DNA from: Methylococcales bacterium
GTDB taxonomy: Bacteria; Pseudomonadota; Gammaproteobacteria; Methylococcales; Methylomonadaceae
NCBI GenBank assembly: GCA_023145835.1
Contig: JAGLDH010000083.1
Location: 1-38,004 of the forward strand
Length of the DNA: 38,004 bases
Direction of reading: 5' to 3'
Part shown: positions 8,822-17,785 of the stretch, piece after piece
Position numbering within the stretch: position 1 is the first letter of the stretch
How the letters are laid out: every line of letters begins with the position of its first letter
Translations under genes and position numbers: made by a program
Notes under the pieces: model-generated
The model's input: the letters and a program-made list of their open reading frames with translations, nothing else
The model's database searches: none
What the model was told of the DNA's origin: nothing

Positions 8822-10807
8822 TTAATCTACGGGTAGCAACAATTTTGGGTTTAAACCATGGGCCATATTTAAAGTAGCCATCCAAAAACCATCCCAACTC
8901 TGTATAGTGGCACCACCTTGAATAATATCATAAGCATTTGTTTGCGAATTATATTGCCATCCCTTATTTTCTATAATATTTAGATCCTTAGCTTCAGTAA
9001 GTGTACATCCGTCAGCATCAGCACATACACCTGATGAAGTAGCCACCCTAAGACCACTCCAAACAATATTATGAGGAAAAGGATTGCCTACCATAAGGCT
9101 CTGCTTAGAGTTTTCTTGAGTTGCCAATGTTATCTCAAAACAACCTTTAACACTAGGACATTGAGTTGGATGTGTTAAGGCAGCTGCAGTACTAGCAACC
9201 GGAAGATCAACAACCACATCAGTTATATTTGTATGATAAATCCAGTACCCAGTCCCTACTGTAATCACACCATTTAGCCCAGGATCAACATATTTATTAT
9301 TGCTAGCATCAAAGCCAAACAAAACCCAATCGGTTCCATAAACACCATTAATATCATCTCCGAATATTGCAGCTACTGTATTATTTCCTGTTGGCGGAAT
9401 TAATGGCAAGGCGACTTGTTTCCATTGATTGCTTGGAATAAGTAATGTAGTGCCTGAAAGCGTTACTTTAAACTCTGGTTTAATTTTCCACCCAGGGTTC
9501 AGATTAGAAGTATGAGTATAAGCTCCAACATCTAAACTGCCTATTCTTTGAGTCCCATTAAAATCTTGGTCAATTGTATGACTGCCATCAGCACTTCCAA
9601 CAAGTAAAGAATTTACGCCGGGATAGACATCTTTATCGCCCAAGTTGCTAAAATCAACATTAGGATTACCGCCAGAATTCCAGGCTGTACTGGGTTGTGA
9701 AGGTTGCGTGCCACCAACCCCCCTGTTTCCTTTAATAGTAAACCCAGCTATTGCAGGTAATCGTAAAGCCAGCCCCCCCGCTGAATACAGTGCATTATTA
9801 GCAATGACAATGGAACCATTTAGAGAGCCTCCAGTAGGTGAGTTGACACGAATTGCATTTCCTCCATTAGCAATAATGGTGTTATGAATAATAGAAAGAC
9901 TGCCAGGAACCGCACTTTGATGATTTTGGCTTTGAATGCCTGACCCTGCAGAGTCAAAAATTATGTTATTAGTAATAATCGCCTCAGAAGCTGCTTGTAT
10001 ACCATTATCACCGGATGACCAAACAACATTTCCTTCAATAATATTAGGTGCATTTCCATCTGTTCCATAGACCAATATCCCAGGATATTTAGTGTCATGA
10101 ATAACATTATCTCGAATAATATTGTTATAGCTTCCATCTTTTATTTCAATTCCATCTCCCTGTGAGATCGTTGAATCATTTAGATGATGGATATAATTTC
10201 CCTCAATCAATCCATCTCTGAAAACACCTTTTGTGTTCCCTGCCCCATCATTATTAGTGCCAAGATAGAATGCCTCACCTGTTCCACCTGTATGATGAAT
10301 TTCATTATGAAGATATTTATGTCCCGTATTAGTATCTCCAGGAAAATTAGCCGTAATAGCAGCCTCAGCTGTGTGGTGAATATGACAGTTTTCAAGTGTA
10401 ATGAATTCTGCCTGGCGCCTGTTTCCATTAAAATCCTTACTACCAATTCTAATTCCAGCAGATCCTCCTGTGACTTCTAATTCTCGTAAAATAAGATGCT
10501 GAGCTCCTTCTATATTAAGCGTATTTTGATTGATATTTGGACGAGTTATTGTGACAACCTCACCCGCTTTTGATCTAATAATAATAGGTGCTTGTGCCGT
10601 GCCTTTATGAGAGATAGAAAGTCTTCTTCCATCACTGTAAGTGCCCTGTGAAAGAATGACCACATCACCCGGCTGTAAATTATCTCCTGAAATCATTGAG
10701 AACCAATTATCACTAGGACTTAGCTGATATTCTGTCGCAGATGCGACCATGGGTAGGCCAATAAAATACAGCGGTATAAAAAGAACAAATCGAAGAATAG
10801 TTTTCAT
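8822..10807 (-). CDS. Secreted right-handed parallel beta-helix protein
   Basis: The 661-residue product has a signal peptide ending near VASA. Residues about 45-130 show the entry pattern of polysaccharide-lyase-like beta-helix proteins (PGDVVILSQGTYSDGR, then LILRELEVTGGSAGIRIG). About 130-400 consist of short repeated strands with N-x-I-x-x-N ladders (for example NIIRDNVIHDTKYPGILVYG). The C-terminal 200 residues form a separate beta-rich domain with GDDINGVYGTDWVLFGFD and GTGYWIYHTN, which I take to be a surface-protein module. Cys pairs occur only in this last domain. It may bind or cleave an extracellular polysaccharide, but no catalytic residues can be assigned. An AAGGCT ribosome-binding site precedes the start. 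Confidence 0.85.
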   Translation of the reverse strand: MKTILRFVLFIPLYFIGLPMVASATEYQLSPSDNWFSMISGDNLQPGDVVILSQGTYSDGRRLSISHKGTAQAPIIIRSKAGEVVTITRPNINQNTLNIEGAQHLILRELEVTGGSAGIRIGSKDFNGNRRQAEFITLENCHIHHTAEAAITANFPGDTNTGHKYLHNEIHHTGGTGEAFYLGTNNDGAGNTKGVFRDGLIEGNYIHHLNDSTISQGDGIEIKDGSYNNIIRDNVIHDTKYPGILVYGTDGNAPNIIEGNVVWSSGDNGIQAASEAIITNNIIFDSAGSGIQSQNHQSAVPGSLSIIHNTIIANGGNAIRVNSPTGGSLNGSIVIANNALYSAGGLALRLPAIAGFTIKGNRGVGGTQPSQPSTAWNSGGNPNVDFSNLGDKDVYPGVNSLLVGSADGSHTIDQDFNGTQRIGSLDVGAYTHTSNLNPGWKIKPEFKVTLSGTTLLIPSNQWKQVALPLIPPTGNNTVAAIFGDDINGVYGTDWVLFGFDASNNKYVDPGLNGVITVGTGYWIYHTNITDVVVDLPVASTAAALTHPTQCPSVKGCFEITLATQENSKQSLMVGNPFPHNIVWSGLRVATSSGVCADADGCTLTEAKDLNIIENKGWQYNSQTNAYDIIQGGATIQSWDGFWMATLNMAHGLNPKLLLPVD

Positions 10808-11465
10808 AGTTGAGCCTTAAGATTATCGGGTAATAAAAGCTAACACAGAAAAGTTGCTTTTTGTGGTAGCAGTAAACCTGTATGCAATTGAAGAAATAAA
10901 GACCTAAGTTAAATTTAGAAAAACTGTTGAAAGCAAATTTATTATTTTAGTTAAAAACCTTATGCAGTTGTTTTTCTAGGATTAATAATATGCTTGTATA
11001 ACGAAAAAAGTCAACGGAAATATGTAGTGATACAGAATCATTGTACAGAAGAAAGAAAAGAGTTAATTGTAAATCTTAAACTAGCGCGTCATCGCTCGCG
11101 CCAAGATGGTTTTTTTAGCTCCATATCTCTAAAACCTAAATTTGCTATACGGCGAATCATTAGGCTCCAGCCGACCCAACGTCTTCTAGAGACTATCAGC
11201 CAACCCTGAGCTGACAGCGAAAGAATTGTCAACCTAACAAGGGATTTGAAATTTTGCAGGATTCATAACCTAAAAACCCTTTTAAAGGTTTTTATTAGGT
11301 TTTATTTTTTAAAAAAATATATTTTAGCTAATAATTATTTCTAATCAGGTATCTTTATTTTTAATAATTAACTATATGAAAAATATACCTAAAGCTATTA
11401 AGTAATATAATCAAATATAACTGATACAATGGACTCTAACTTAAACCCCAATTATCTTTTAAATT
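10808..11465. other. Intergenic region with an orphan terminator
   Basis: No convincing gene. A 71-residue frame beginning at TTG 10994 has no recognisable domain or ribosome-binding site and is not called. Bases 11080-11220 are richer in GC than the flanks, and a strong plus-strand terminator-like hairpin follows at 11267-11310. The final 150 bases before the methyltransferase are extremely AT-rich. Confidence 0.5.
11267..11310 (+). terminator. Rho-independent terminator-like hairpin without an obvious gene
   Basis: AACCTAAAAACC (11267-11278) pairs with GGTTTTTATTAGGTT (11287-11301) with a two-base bulge, and the sequence continues TTATTTTTT. This reads as a terminator only on the plus strand, yet no plus-strand gene is recognised in the preceding 450 bases. 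Confidence 0.6.
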
Positions 11466-12356
11466 ATGTTGAATAGCCAGAAAACCTCATCATTAGTAAG
11501 TTTTGACGAACAAAAATACTTAGAGCTAAACCCAGATGTAGCTAGTGCTGTTGTTAAAGGGGAGTTTTTATCCGGGCTATATCACTTTCTTTCATATGGT
11601 TATTATGAAAAAAGAGACGGGGGCGTGATAAAAATTGATATAAAAGTACAAAATTTATTAGAGAGTATAAAAGATATTACTTTACCTCCTCCTCATTTGC
11701 GAATAAGAGTGCATAGTGAAGATATTTCTACCTATAAAAGTATCGGTAAATCAATCGCTTTTGATATTCATTTTGCAATAGAATCATATAGTGCAGATTT
11801 AACTAAAGATAGCCGTATTCTAGACTTTGGATGTGGATGCGGGAGAGTTATCAGTTGGTTAAATTATCTTTATGATGATAGTTATTTTTATGGAACTGAT
11901 ATTGATAAAGAAGCAATATCTTGGTGCCAGAATAATCTTTTTGAAATTAGTGATTTTTCAGTCAACGAAAACACCCCTCCTTTTATTTATCCCGATAATT
12001 ACTTTAGTTGTATATATTCAATTTCAGTGTTTACCCATTTACCAGAAGACATGCAGTTTGAGTGGCTAAAAGAGCTTCATAGAGTCACCAAAAAAAATGG
12101 TTTGTTAATGCTATCTGTTCATGGAGAACAACTTTTTCCTGATAGCCATCATAAATTAAAAAAACAATTTATTGGGAATGGTTTCTTTTATTCTGTAGAC
12201 CAAGAAGGCACTGATGGTCTGCCAGATTTCTATCAAACGACATTTCATACAGAAGATTATATAAAATCTAAATGGAGTAAATTCTTTACAATTGTAGATA
12301 TAATCAAGAATGGAGTCGCAAACCATCAAGACTTAGTTATTTGTAGAAAAATATAA
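11466..12356 (+). CDS. Class I SAM-dependent methyltransferase with N-terminal NPDV domain
   Basis: The 296-residue cytoplasmic protein begins with a short module (residues about 12-55: FDEQKYLELNPDVASAV then HFLSYGYYEKRDGG). That module is seen in surface-polysaccharide and secreted proteins of other bacteria. Residues about 115-230 are a class I methyltransferase: motif I ILDFGCGCGRVISW, an acidic GTDIDKEAISW, then FSCIYSISVFTHLPEDM and the KKNGLLMLS strand. Such fusions usually belong to glycan or surface-modification pathways; the substrate here is unknown. It stands alone and is lower in GC than the mxa genes. No good ribosome-binding site precedes the ATG. These points fit horizontal transfer but do not prove it. 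Confidence 0.82.
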   Translation: MLNSQKTSSLVSFDEQKYLELNPDVASAVVKGEFLSGLYHFLSYGYYEKRDGGVIKIDIKVQNLLESIKDITLPPPHLRIRVHSEDISTYKSIGKSIAFDIHFAIESYSADLTKDSRILDFGCGCGRVISWLNYLYDDSYFYGTDIDKEAISWCQNNLFEISDFSVNENTPPFIYPDNYFSCIYSISVFTHLPEDMQFEWLKELHRVTKKNGLLMLSVHGEQLFPDSHHKLKKQFIGNGFFYSVDQEGTDGLPDFYQTTFHTEDYIKSKWSKFFTIVDIIKNGVANHQDLVICRKI

Positions 12357-12602
12357 TATGAACGATATATTTTTATAACCTCATTTAATAGAGCTGTAAC
12401 AGACACCGATGTTGTTTATAATAGTTTTAATTGTAGGAATATTTTTTTAGTGTGGGTCATCGTGATATCAAAAGAGAAGATATCAATTTTAGAGCTGTTT
12501 CCCCAGTAGTATTAAGTTGATTTATCGCGCAAAGTAAAATATACCACTCTAACCTTAACCTATTAATCAATAGCTGCGACTAAAAACAAAGCTTATGACA
12601 AC

Positions 12603-13553
12603 TTAAAATCGATAATTAATGCCAACGGTATAGAGCTGAGTATTATTTCTATCATTAAAAAAATAGTCAAACCCTGCATTCATTGACAATTGATCCATAA
12701 AATAATGAGAGGCAGTAAGCCCGACACGCTCTTTACCTGAAGACCTATTGTTACCTTCAATAAATGAAATAGTAGTATCTAAAGCCAAGCTTGTTTTTGG
12801 AGTAAAATAGTGTTCAGCTCCCATTCCAAACCATTGTCCATAATCTGCATTGCTATGATCAAAATCCACATATCCATAAAACCCTGTTAATTTGACCCAT
12901 TGTTGGTTATCTAGACTCAATAAATAGTTGGTATTAAGTTGATAGCTATAGGCATTATAATCATCCGGACTTCTAGCATATAATATATCAGATGCGAATA
13001 CATCAATTGATTTTGTTTCGGTATTATCAATAAAATGAGCTCCAAAATTTGCTCCTATTGTTAAATTATCAAGTAAATAATATTCGTAACCCATATTCAG
13101 ACTATACGTATCCCTCTTAAGGTCAAGGTCAAACCTCTGATTTGACAATACATTCCTCTTATATCTCTTATTTGACCATCTATCCCACTTATAACTAAAG
13201 TTAAAAGCATGATTTAAATCTTTTTTTGCATAGCGCATTCCCGTCCTTAATTTAGTATTAAAATCTTCTCTTCTATCATTATCACCTTCAAAGCCAGTAT
13301 AGCTGGCATAAATATATCCTAGACGATTTATAAAACCAACTTCCTTATTAGGAAAGTTTTTATTATCATAAACAATTGGGTTCCAATAGTACGCAAAACT
13401 AGCTCCCCAATGATTTACATCCAAAGATTCATTTTCTCCTCGAGAATAATATACCCCTCCCTCATAATGGTATTCATTTGTATTTTTACTCGCATAAGCG
13501 GTAAGAGGTAAGGTTAATACGATGCAGAGAAATTTTAGTTGTGATATTTTCAT
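12603..13553 (-). CDS. Outer-membrane beta-barrel protein (porin-like)
   Basis: The 316-residue product carries a signal peptide ending at TAYA. The mature chain is built of alternating amphipathic strands rich in Tyr, Asn and Asp (for example LGYIYASYTGFEGDN, DTYSLNMGYEYYLLDN, SYQLNTNYLLSLDN). It ends in YTVGINYRF, and a terminal Phe is the classic outer-membrane insertion signal. No cysteines are apparent. It resembles putative general porins or uncharacterised barrels found in aquatic gammaproteobacteria; the solute is unknown. It is monocistronic, with about 780 bases of non-coding DNA upstream. Confidence 0.78.
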   Translation of the reverse strand: MKISQLKFLCIVLTLPLTAYASKNTNEYHYEGGVYYSRGENESLDVNHWGASFAYYWNPIVYDNKNFPNKEVGFINRLGYIYASYTGFEGDNDRREDFNTKLRTGMRYAKKDLNHAFNFSYKWDRWSNKRYKRNVLSNQRFDLDLKRDTYSLNMGYEYYLLDNLTIGANFGAHFIDNTETKSIDVFASDILYARSPDDYNAYSYQLNTNYLLSLDNQQWVKLTGFYGYVDFDHSNADYGQWFGMGAEHYFTPKTSLALDTTISFIEGNNRSSGKERVGLTASHYFMDQLSMNAGFDYFFNDRNNTQLYTVGINYRF

Positions 13554-14027
13554 AATTTATCCTATGTCTTAAACGAACAATTTTTGAGTACGTATAACAG
13601 AAAGAAACTCTTATTTCACACAAATATCAACAATCAGTTAAATGATTGATATTTAATATAACGATATCATTAAAACACAGGGAAACTTATGACCAAAATC
13701 ATAGGCTGATAGATAAACTTAAGCGATTGAAAGTTTTTTTTGATTTTTTAGGTGGGATTAAACCCATTTTAACACTCAGGTTATGGACATATTCTATGTA
13801 CATCCCTAACTGGTTTTTCTAAAGCTATAAATCGTTAGCTTTCTCCTCTCTATACACCCGCATCTGTTAACTATATATATGGAGAGAACCGTATTTTCAG
13901 AGCATATTTATTGAAACCACACATAAATAGCTTCAAGAAAATCAATTATTTTTGAATTTGTATAAACCGTAACATAAAAAACTACTCTGCTTTATGAATT
14001 AGGTAATTCTGTTGGAGTTGTGCCTGT

Positions 14028-14189
14028 TATACTTCGCGCAGTCATGGATGTGGTTTTCTATCGGTTGATTTTTGCCGATAGACTGTGTTGCTGAAATAGT
14101 TTCTTAGCTTACTATGCACCCATTTCAGCCCTTGCTACCAACAAAAATTAACTCGCTATAAAACCCACATTTATGACCCCGTGAAGTAT
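14028..14189 (+). repeat. MITE copy 2 (about 162 bp)
   Basis: It begins TATACTTCGCGCAGTCATGG and ends CCCCGTGAAGTAT, forming imperfect terminal inverted repeats with a self-complementary interior. Its sequence is very close to the reverse complement of the copy at 26300-26465, including TTTTTGCCGATAGACTG and GTTGCTGAAATA. No ORF lies inside. Confidence 0.82.
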
Positions 14190-14256
14190 GATGAGCTACA
14201 AATAAACTAAATCTCTATTAACCCAAAGATCCTGCTTACCTTAGTAGGAAGAGTAA

Positions 14257-14284
14257 AACAAGTAAATTCATTTTTTTACTTGTT
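14257..14284 (-). terminator. Hairpin downstream of the OB-fold gene, possible operon end
   Basis: AACAAGTAAA and TTTACTTGTT are perfect 10-base arms separated by eight bases, 48 bases beyond the stop of the last minus-strand gene. The T tract on the minus strand is weak (TTACTCTT), so terminator function is tentative. Confidence 0.4.
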
Positions 14285-14331
14285 ATTCTTAAATACGAGG
14301 ATTCAACAACTTCAAAAATGTATTAATACCC

Positions 14332-15054
14332 TTACTCTTTAGTCACTTTTGCATCCTGGATAATAAGGGGATAAATATAGCCGTAACTAAAATCTTTGTC
14401 TAATTCGAGCTTACCTTCGACAATAACAATATCTCCGATTGCCACTATTTTGTCTGTCGTTACAGTTAAATCATCAAAACCACTACTATCTTGAATATGA
14501 AGCCAGTTTTTACCCATAACCTCAGCTGCAAAACGAGTAACTTGCCCTCTTACTTGTATTGTTTTTCCCTTTAGGCTGTCCTTTTCAACATGAATTTCAG
14601 CAATATTTTTACCGCCTTTAATTTTATCAACACCTTTTAAAGACTTCCTTACTGGTTTTATTTTACTATGAGGTGAAGGTTTGTCCGATACAGTCACTTC
14701 ACCTGCATCAGTCATAAAATGATCAACAAAATAGATAAGGGGAAAAGTACGGTTGATAGAGTCACTATAAAAATCTTTCATAGGCATTTCAGTTGAAATT
14801 GTAACCGAATCACCTATTTTCATCTTGCTTGTAGGAGCAGCGGCCCATACCTTAGAGGTTCCTGTATCGACTTCAATATAGGTATAAGTAGCAACATCAA
14901 TAACATCAGCGACCTTACCTTGTATTTTATTGGAGTCAGGTTTCTGTTCAGCATTAGCTGAATTTATTATTCCTATGTTGAGTGAACTAAAAGTAAAAAA
15001 GACTGAGAGAATGAAGAGGTAGCTTGCGCGGTAAATCATAGTAAATTTATTCAA
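14332..15054 (-). CDS. Exported protein with two OB-fold (NrfJ-like) domains
   Basis: The 240-residue product has a signal peptide (hydrophobic stretch at residues 10-30, cleavage near ANA). It contains two repeats of an OB-fold-like unit. The first, KIQGKVADVIDVATYTYIEV followed by VWAAAP and KIGDSVTIS, matches the pattern of NrfJ and related periplasmic proteins. The second runs from IQVRGQVTRF through NWLHIQDSSG to GDIVIVEGKL. It lies 98 bases after mxaL in the same direction, so it may be the last gene of the mxa transcript. In M. extorquens this part of the cluster holds mxaD, which here is at 27451. No catalytic residues are visible; a role in metalloenzyme or cytochrome assembly is inference. 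Confidence 0.72.
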   Translation of the reverse strand: MNKFTMIYRASYLFILSVFFTFSSLNIGIINSANAEQKPDSNKIQGKVADVIDVATYTYIEVDTGTSKVWAAAPTSKMKIGDSVTISTEMPMKDFYSDSINRTFPLIYFVDHFMTDAGEVTVSDKPSPHSKIKPVRKSLKGVDKIKGGKNIAEIHVEKDSLKGKTIQVRGQVTRFAAEVMGKNWLHIQDSSGFDDLTVTTDKIVAIGDIVIVEGKLELDKDFSYGYIYPLIIQDAKVTKE

Positions 15055-15152
15055 TAAAAAAATTTTATTATACCTTGAAAATCATATAGTAAATTCATAC
15101 ATAATCACTCGTTATAAATAATATCACTCCGTATCAAGACCTAGCCAATACT

Positions 15153-16103
15153 TTACTTATACCGATACTTAGGAAAATATACTAAGCTTAATAATAACAA
15201 AGCAAGCATTGCAGGGTATTTTCGACTATCGACCAGCAGTTTTTTTTGTTCTGCAAAATGAGGCGTTTGCAAGACTAAATTAAAACGTTCAGAAGTTTCT
15301 AGACGATGATAAAGCCACTCCACATCTTTACTTAGATCCTGTAAATAAGGCTCATATAATCGCGTTAAATGTTGGTCTCCTACTACTTTTGATCCACCAA
15401 AAGGTGCATTTCGTGCATTAAATTGTCCGATAGGAACTGACGAGGTAGGCGCCATACCAAAGGTTGAGCGATGAGGGACATCATCTTCTAGGTAAAACCC
15501 ATCCTGTTTACCTTTGTTGTTATATTTTGGGATTTGAATGTTATTTAAACCACCCACTCCCACTAGCATACCTTTTAAATCACCTTTCAATTCACTAAAA
15601 TCTTCTTTATAACGTGGATTAATGGGAGGTGCTTCTTGCCCATCCGTCATAAAAATAACATGGCTCCCCCCATCCTTTAATTGATTTATGCTGCTGGAAA
15701 TTCCCTTAGCAATTCGACTATCTGCTGCCCATGCCATGCGCCAGTCAATGGCTTCTATGACACTATTAATTTCTGTATAGGATGAGCAAACTTCAATGGG
15801 TTGGAATAATAGGGTTGATTTTCTTTCAGTAAAAATGCCTAGCCCTACTTTTGATTGACAAGGTAATTTTAATATCAATTCACGCAGAGTTAATTTGATA
15901 AATTGTAAACGGCTAATAGCTTCATTTTTATGTTGGTAATCACGCGCATTCATACTGCGCGTGATATCTATAATGAAGGTGAAGTTGTAAACGGCTTGGG
16001 GCTTGATTGTTTGTGGTTTTACGTAAATAACTAGCATTGCTAACAATGCAAACACCAAGCAATAGAACCGATAGTCTTTTAGATTTTTTATCATGCGAGT
16101 CAT
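15153..16103 (-). CDS. mxaL: MxaL, von Willebrand A protein for methanol dehydrogenase maturation
   Basis: MxaL belongs to the set (A, C, K, L) needed in M. extorquens to insert calcium into methanol dehydrogenase. The 316-residue product has an N-terminal membrane helix (about 13-30), then a vWA domain. Its metal-site motif reads DITRSMNARDY (about 46-56), close to the DxSxS rule with Thr in place of the first Ser, and it has a later FMTDGQEAPP. A second hydrophobic segment near the C-terminus (LALLLLSLVYFP) would anchor it, leaving the domain in the periplasm. It follows mxaK after a 108-base gap filled by a REP-like repeat. An in-frame ATG three codons downstream is an alternative start. 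Confidence 0.9.
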   Translation of the reverse strand: MTRMIKNLKDYRFYCLVFALLAMLVIYVKPQTIKPQAVYNFTFIIDITRSMNARDYQHKNEAISRLQFIKLTLRELILKLPCQSKVGLGIFTERKSTLLFQPIEVCSSYTEINSVIEAIDWRMAWAADSRIAKGISSSINQLKDGGSHVIFMTDGQEAPPINPRYKEDFSELKGDLKGMLVGVGGLNNIQIPKYNNKGKQDGFYLEDDVPHRSTFGMAPTSSVPIGQFNARNAPFGGSKVVGDQHLTRLYEPYLQDLSKDVEWLYHRLETSERFNLVLQTPHFAEQKKLLVDSRKYPAMLALLLLSLVYFPKYRYK

Positions 16104-16110
16104 TTGCCCA

Positions 16111-16210
16111 TATCGTTCTCACGCTTTGCGTAAGAAAAATGCAGTATGTGACGCTTCGGCTTCACGAAAGCGTCCTTGGATGAATTACCTCGAAAAGTGG
16201 GAATGATAAT
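16111..16210. repeat. REP-like element between mxaK and mxaL
   Basis: The roughly 100-base element begins TATCGTTCTCACGCTTTGCGT and ends GTGGGAATGATAAT, with inverted ends and an inner hairpin (GTGACGCTTCGGCTTCACG). It shares ends and core with the element at 20172-20271. It sits inside the operon and nearly fills the space between two genes. Confidence 0.7.
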
Positions 16211-16211
16211 G

Positions 16212-16775
16212 TTAGGGCAACCCACGCGGAAACCCTGGTACAGTAGCCCACAACTTTACTTTCTCTTGAGGTGCAGGTTCATCATCTTGCATCGTTATAC
16301 GATCCATTTCTGGCAATAAGCGCATAGCAACTTCTAAATTATATTTTGCATCCCAATATTGACTGTCTAATGCTAAGGCTTGCCGGTAAGCTTGTTTGGC
16401 TAAACTTGCCAAGGCGGTTGCTTCATTAATTTGCATCGATTCAGCCAACTCTATCGCTTGTGCTAAATAGGTGTTGCCTAAATTATAACGGCTTATTGCC
16501 CTGGTTTTATTATCACCCCGATCAATAATCTGACTTAAACTGGCTTGTGCTTCATCATAACGATGTTTGCTTTTTAGATATGATCCGTATGCCAAATGTA
16601 ATTCAGGGTTATCAGCTTTGTCTAAGGCATAATCAATATCTTTCCCCTGATTAAACTGCGTAATGACAAAATTACTTTGGCTGATTTGATAATTTGCATA
16701 AAGGCTTTGCAAAACACCGAGTAAGGCAATGAGTAATATGCCCCAATAACTGTAATGTGTGGCTGTTCTTATCAT
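16212..16775 (-). CDS. mxaK: MxaK, TPR-like membrane protein for methanol dehydrogenase maturation
   Basis: The 187-residue protein has an N-terminal membrane helix (about 10-28). Helix pairs resembling tetratricopeptide repeats follow, for example ELHLAYGSYLKSKHRYDEAQ, ISRYNLGNTYLAQAIELA and AYRQALALDSQYWDAKYNLE. In M. extorquens MxaK is one of the proteins required for calcium-dependent activation of methanol dehydrogenase. Its ATG overlaps the mxaC stop by four bases, which indicates translational coupling. The assignment rests mainly on position between mxaC and mxaL, the helical-repeat pattern and a length typical of MxaK. Confidence 0.88.
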   Translation of the reverse strand: MIRTATHYSYWGILLIALLGVLQSLYANYQISQSNFVITQFNQGKDIDYALDKADNPELHLAYGSYLKSKHRYDEAQASLSQIIDRGDNKTRAISRYNLGNTYLAQAIELAESMQINEATALASLAKQAYRQALALDSQYWDAKYNLEVAMRLLPEMDRITMQDDEPAPQEKVKLWATVPGFPRGLP

Positions 16776-17785
16776 GCTTTTGCCTCATAAAGTTTAACCG
16801 CCAATAATAAGCTGATAAAAAATCCTGCCAAGCCATAACAAACCCCCGTTAAATCTTGTTTTGGTATCTCTTCTATATAGTGCAACGGCATGTTCTCTAA
16901 TTGATTAATATCATCAATTGCTTCTTGTACAGCTTTTGGGTTTTCTGCCTGATACGCTTTGTAGGGAATATTTAGGCTGCTAAAAAATAGATGCAAATAA
17001 CGCTCTGGCATCGACTGTGCATTATCATCTCGAGGGTTTTCTGGTTTTTCATATAAGCCAGGATCATTTTGGCTGCGCATAAATATCCAATACAAACGGA
17101 TATTTTGTTGCTTAGCCCAAAGCCTAATTTTTTTCTCACTCTCTGGATCTATCACCGCAGCGCCATCTGAAACCAATAAAATAATACGAGACCCTGTTTG
17201 TGAATCTTGCTGTTGAAAATAAGATAAACCCATCGCCAATCCTTTACTGATATTGGTGTAAGCTAATGCAGGTAAATCGGTTGCAGAAATAGCCGCTAGC
17301 ACCGCTTGTTTATTTTCTGTTAAGGGCATAAAAAAAAGCGGAGAGGTACTGTATCCAGCCACGCCAATTCGGTCATTTTTTCGCTGTTTGATAAACGCCG
17401 TCAAGATACGCTTAGCGGCACTGGATTTTGATTCATCACTACCATCGGGGGCTTTGCCAGCATAGGTATAATCCATGCTTTTACTGCGATCTAACAAGAC
17501 AACGATATGCGCACCATGCCCGATTCGTTCTATACTTTGCTCCGTTCGATACAATCCTGCCAAGCCTAACACTAAAGTCGTGATAGCGATCATCGCACTG
17601 GCTTTTAAACATGCACCTAAAAATGATGATAATGGATCAGGGGGTAATAAAAGAGTTGATGGATAAACGCTGGAGCTAACACCATTATTAAAGAGAGGAA
17701 AAAGTATCAGTAATAAAGCGGGCAATACCCAAGTATCTTCGACTAATAGGTTTAGATCCGATAAATTAAGAGCAGAAAAACTCAT
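16772..17785 (-). CDS. mxaC: MxaC, von Willebrand A membrane protein
   Basis: The 337-residue protein has membrane segments near the N-terminus (VLPALLLILFPLF and the stretch around SAMIAITTLVLGLAG). A vWA domain follows with metal-site motif LLDRSKSMDY, then VSDGAAVIDPE. A C-terminal anchor (VCYGLAGFFISLLLAVKLYE) completes it. It pairs with MxaL and the MoxR ATPase in a metal-insertion module of the kind known in M. extorquens. I chose the ATG at 17785 because it overlaps the mxaA stop as ATGA. The frame stays open nine codons further upstream, but that extension lies inside mxaA and has no obvious ribosome-binding site. Confidence 0.9.
   Translation of the reverse strand: MSFSALNLSDLNLLVEDTWVLPALLLILFPLFNNGVSSSVYPSTLLLPPDPLSSFLGACLKASAMIAITTLVLGLAGLYRTEQSIERIGHGAHIVVLLDRSKSMDYTYAGKAPDGSDESKSSAAKRILTAFIKQRKNDRIGVAGYSTSPLFFMPLTENKQAVLAAISATDLPALAYTNISKGLAMGLSYFQQQDSQTGSRIILLVSDGAAVIDPESEKKIRLWAKQQNIRLYWIFMRSQNDPGLYEKPENPRDDNAQSMPERYLHLFFSSLNIPYKAYQAENPKAVQEAIDDINQLENMPLHYIEEIPKQDLTGVCYGLAGFFISLLLAVKLYEAKA

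Larger units (their letters stand above)
13554..14331. other. Intergenic region with MITE and hairpin
   Basis: No gene is supported. The region holds the upstream part of the porin-like gene, MITE copy 2 (14028-14189), and a hairpin just beyond the OB-fold gene (14257-14284). The remainder is AT-rich with no clear structure. Confidence 0.6.

Noticed and set aside
9645-10480. Plus-strand and other-frame ORFs inside the beta-helix gene (9645-9887, 10184-10480, 10207-10446)
   Set aside because: They lack ribosome-binding sites and recognisable domains, and they are shadows of a well-supported minus-strand gene.
10994-11209. 71-residue ORF
   Set aside because: It starts at TTG, has no ribosome-binding site and no recognisable domain.
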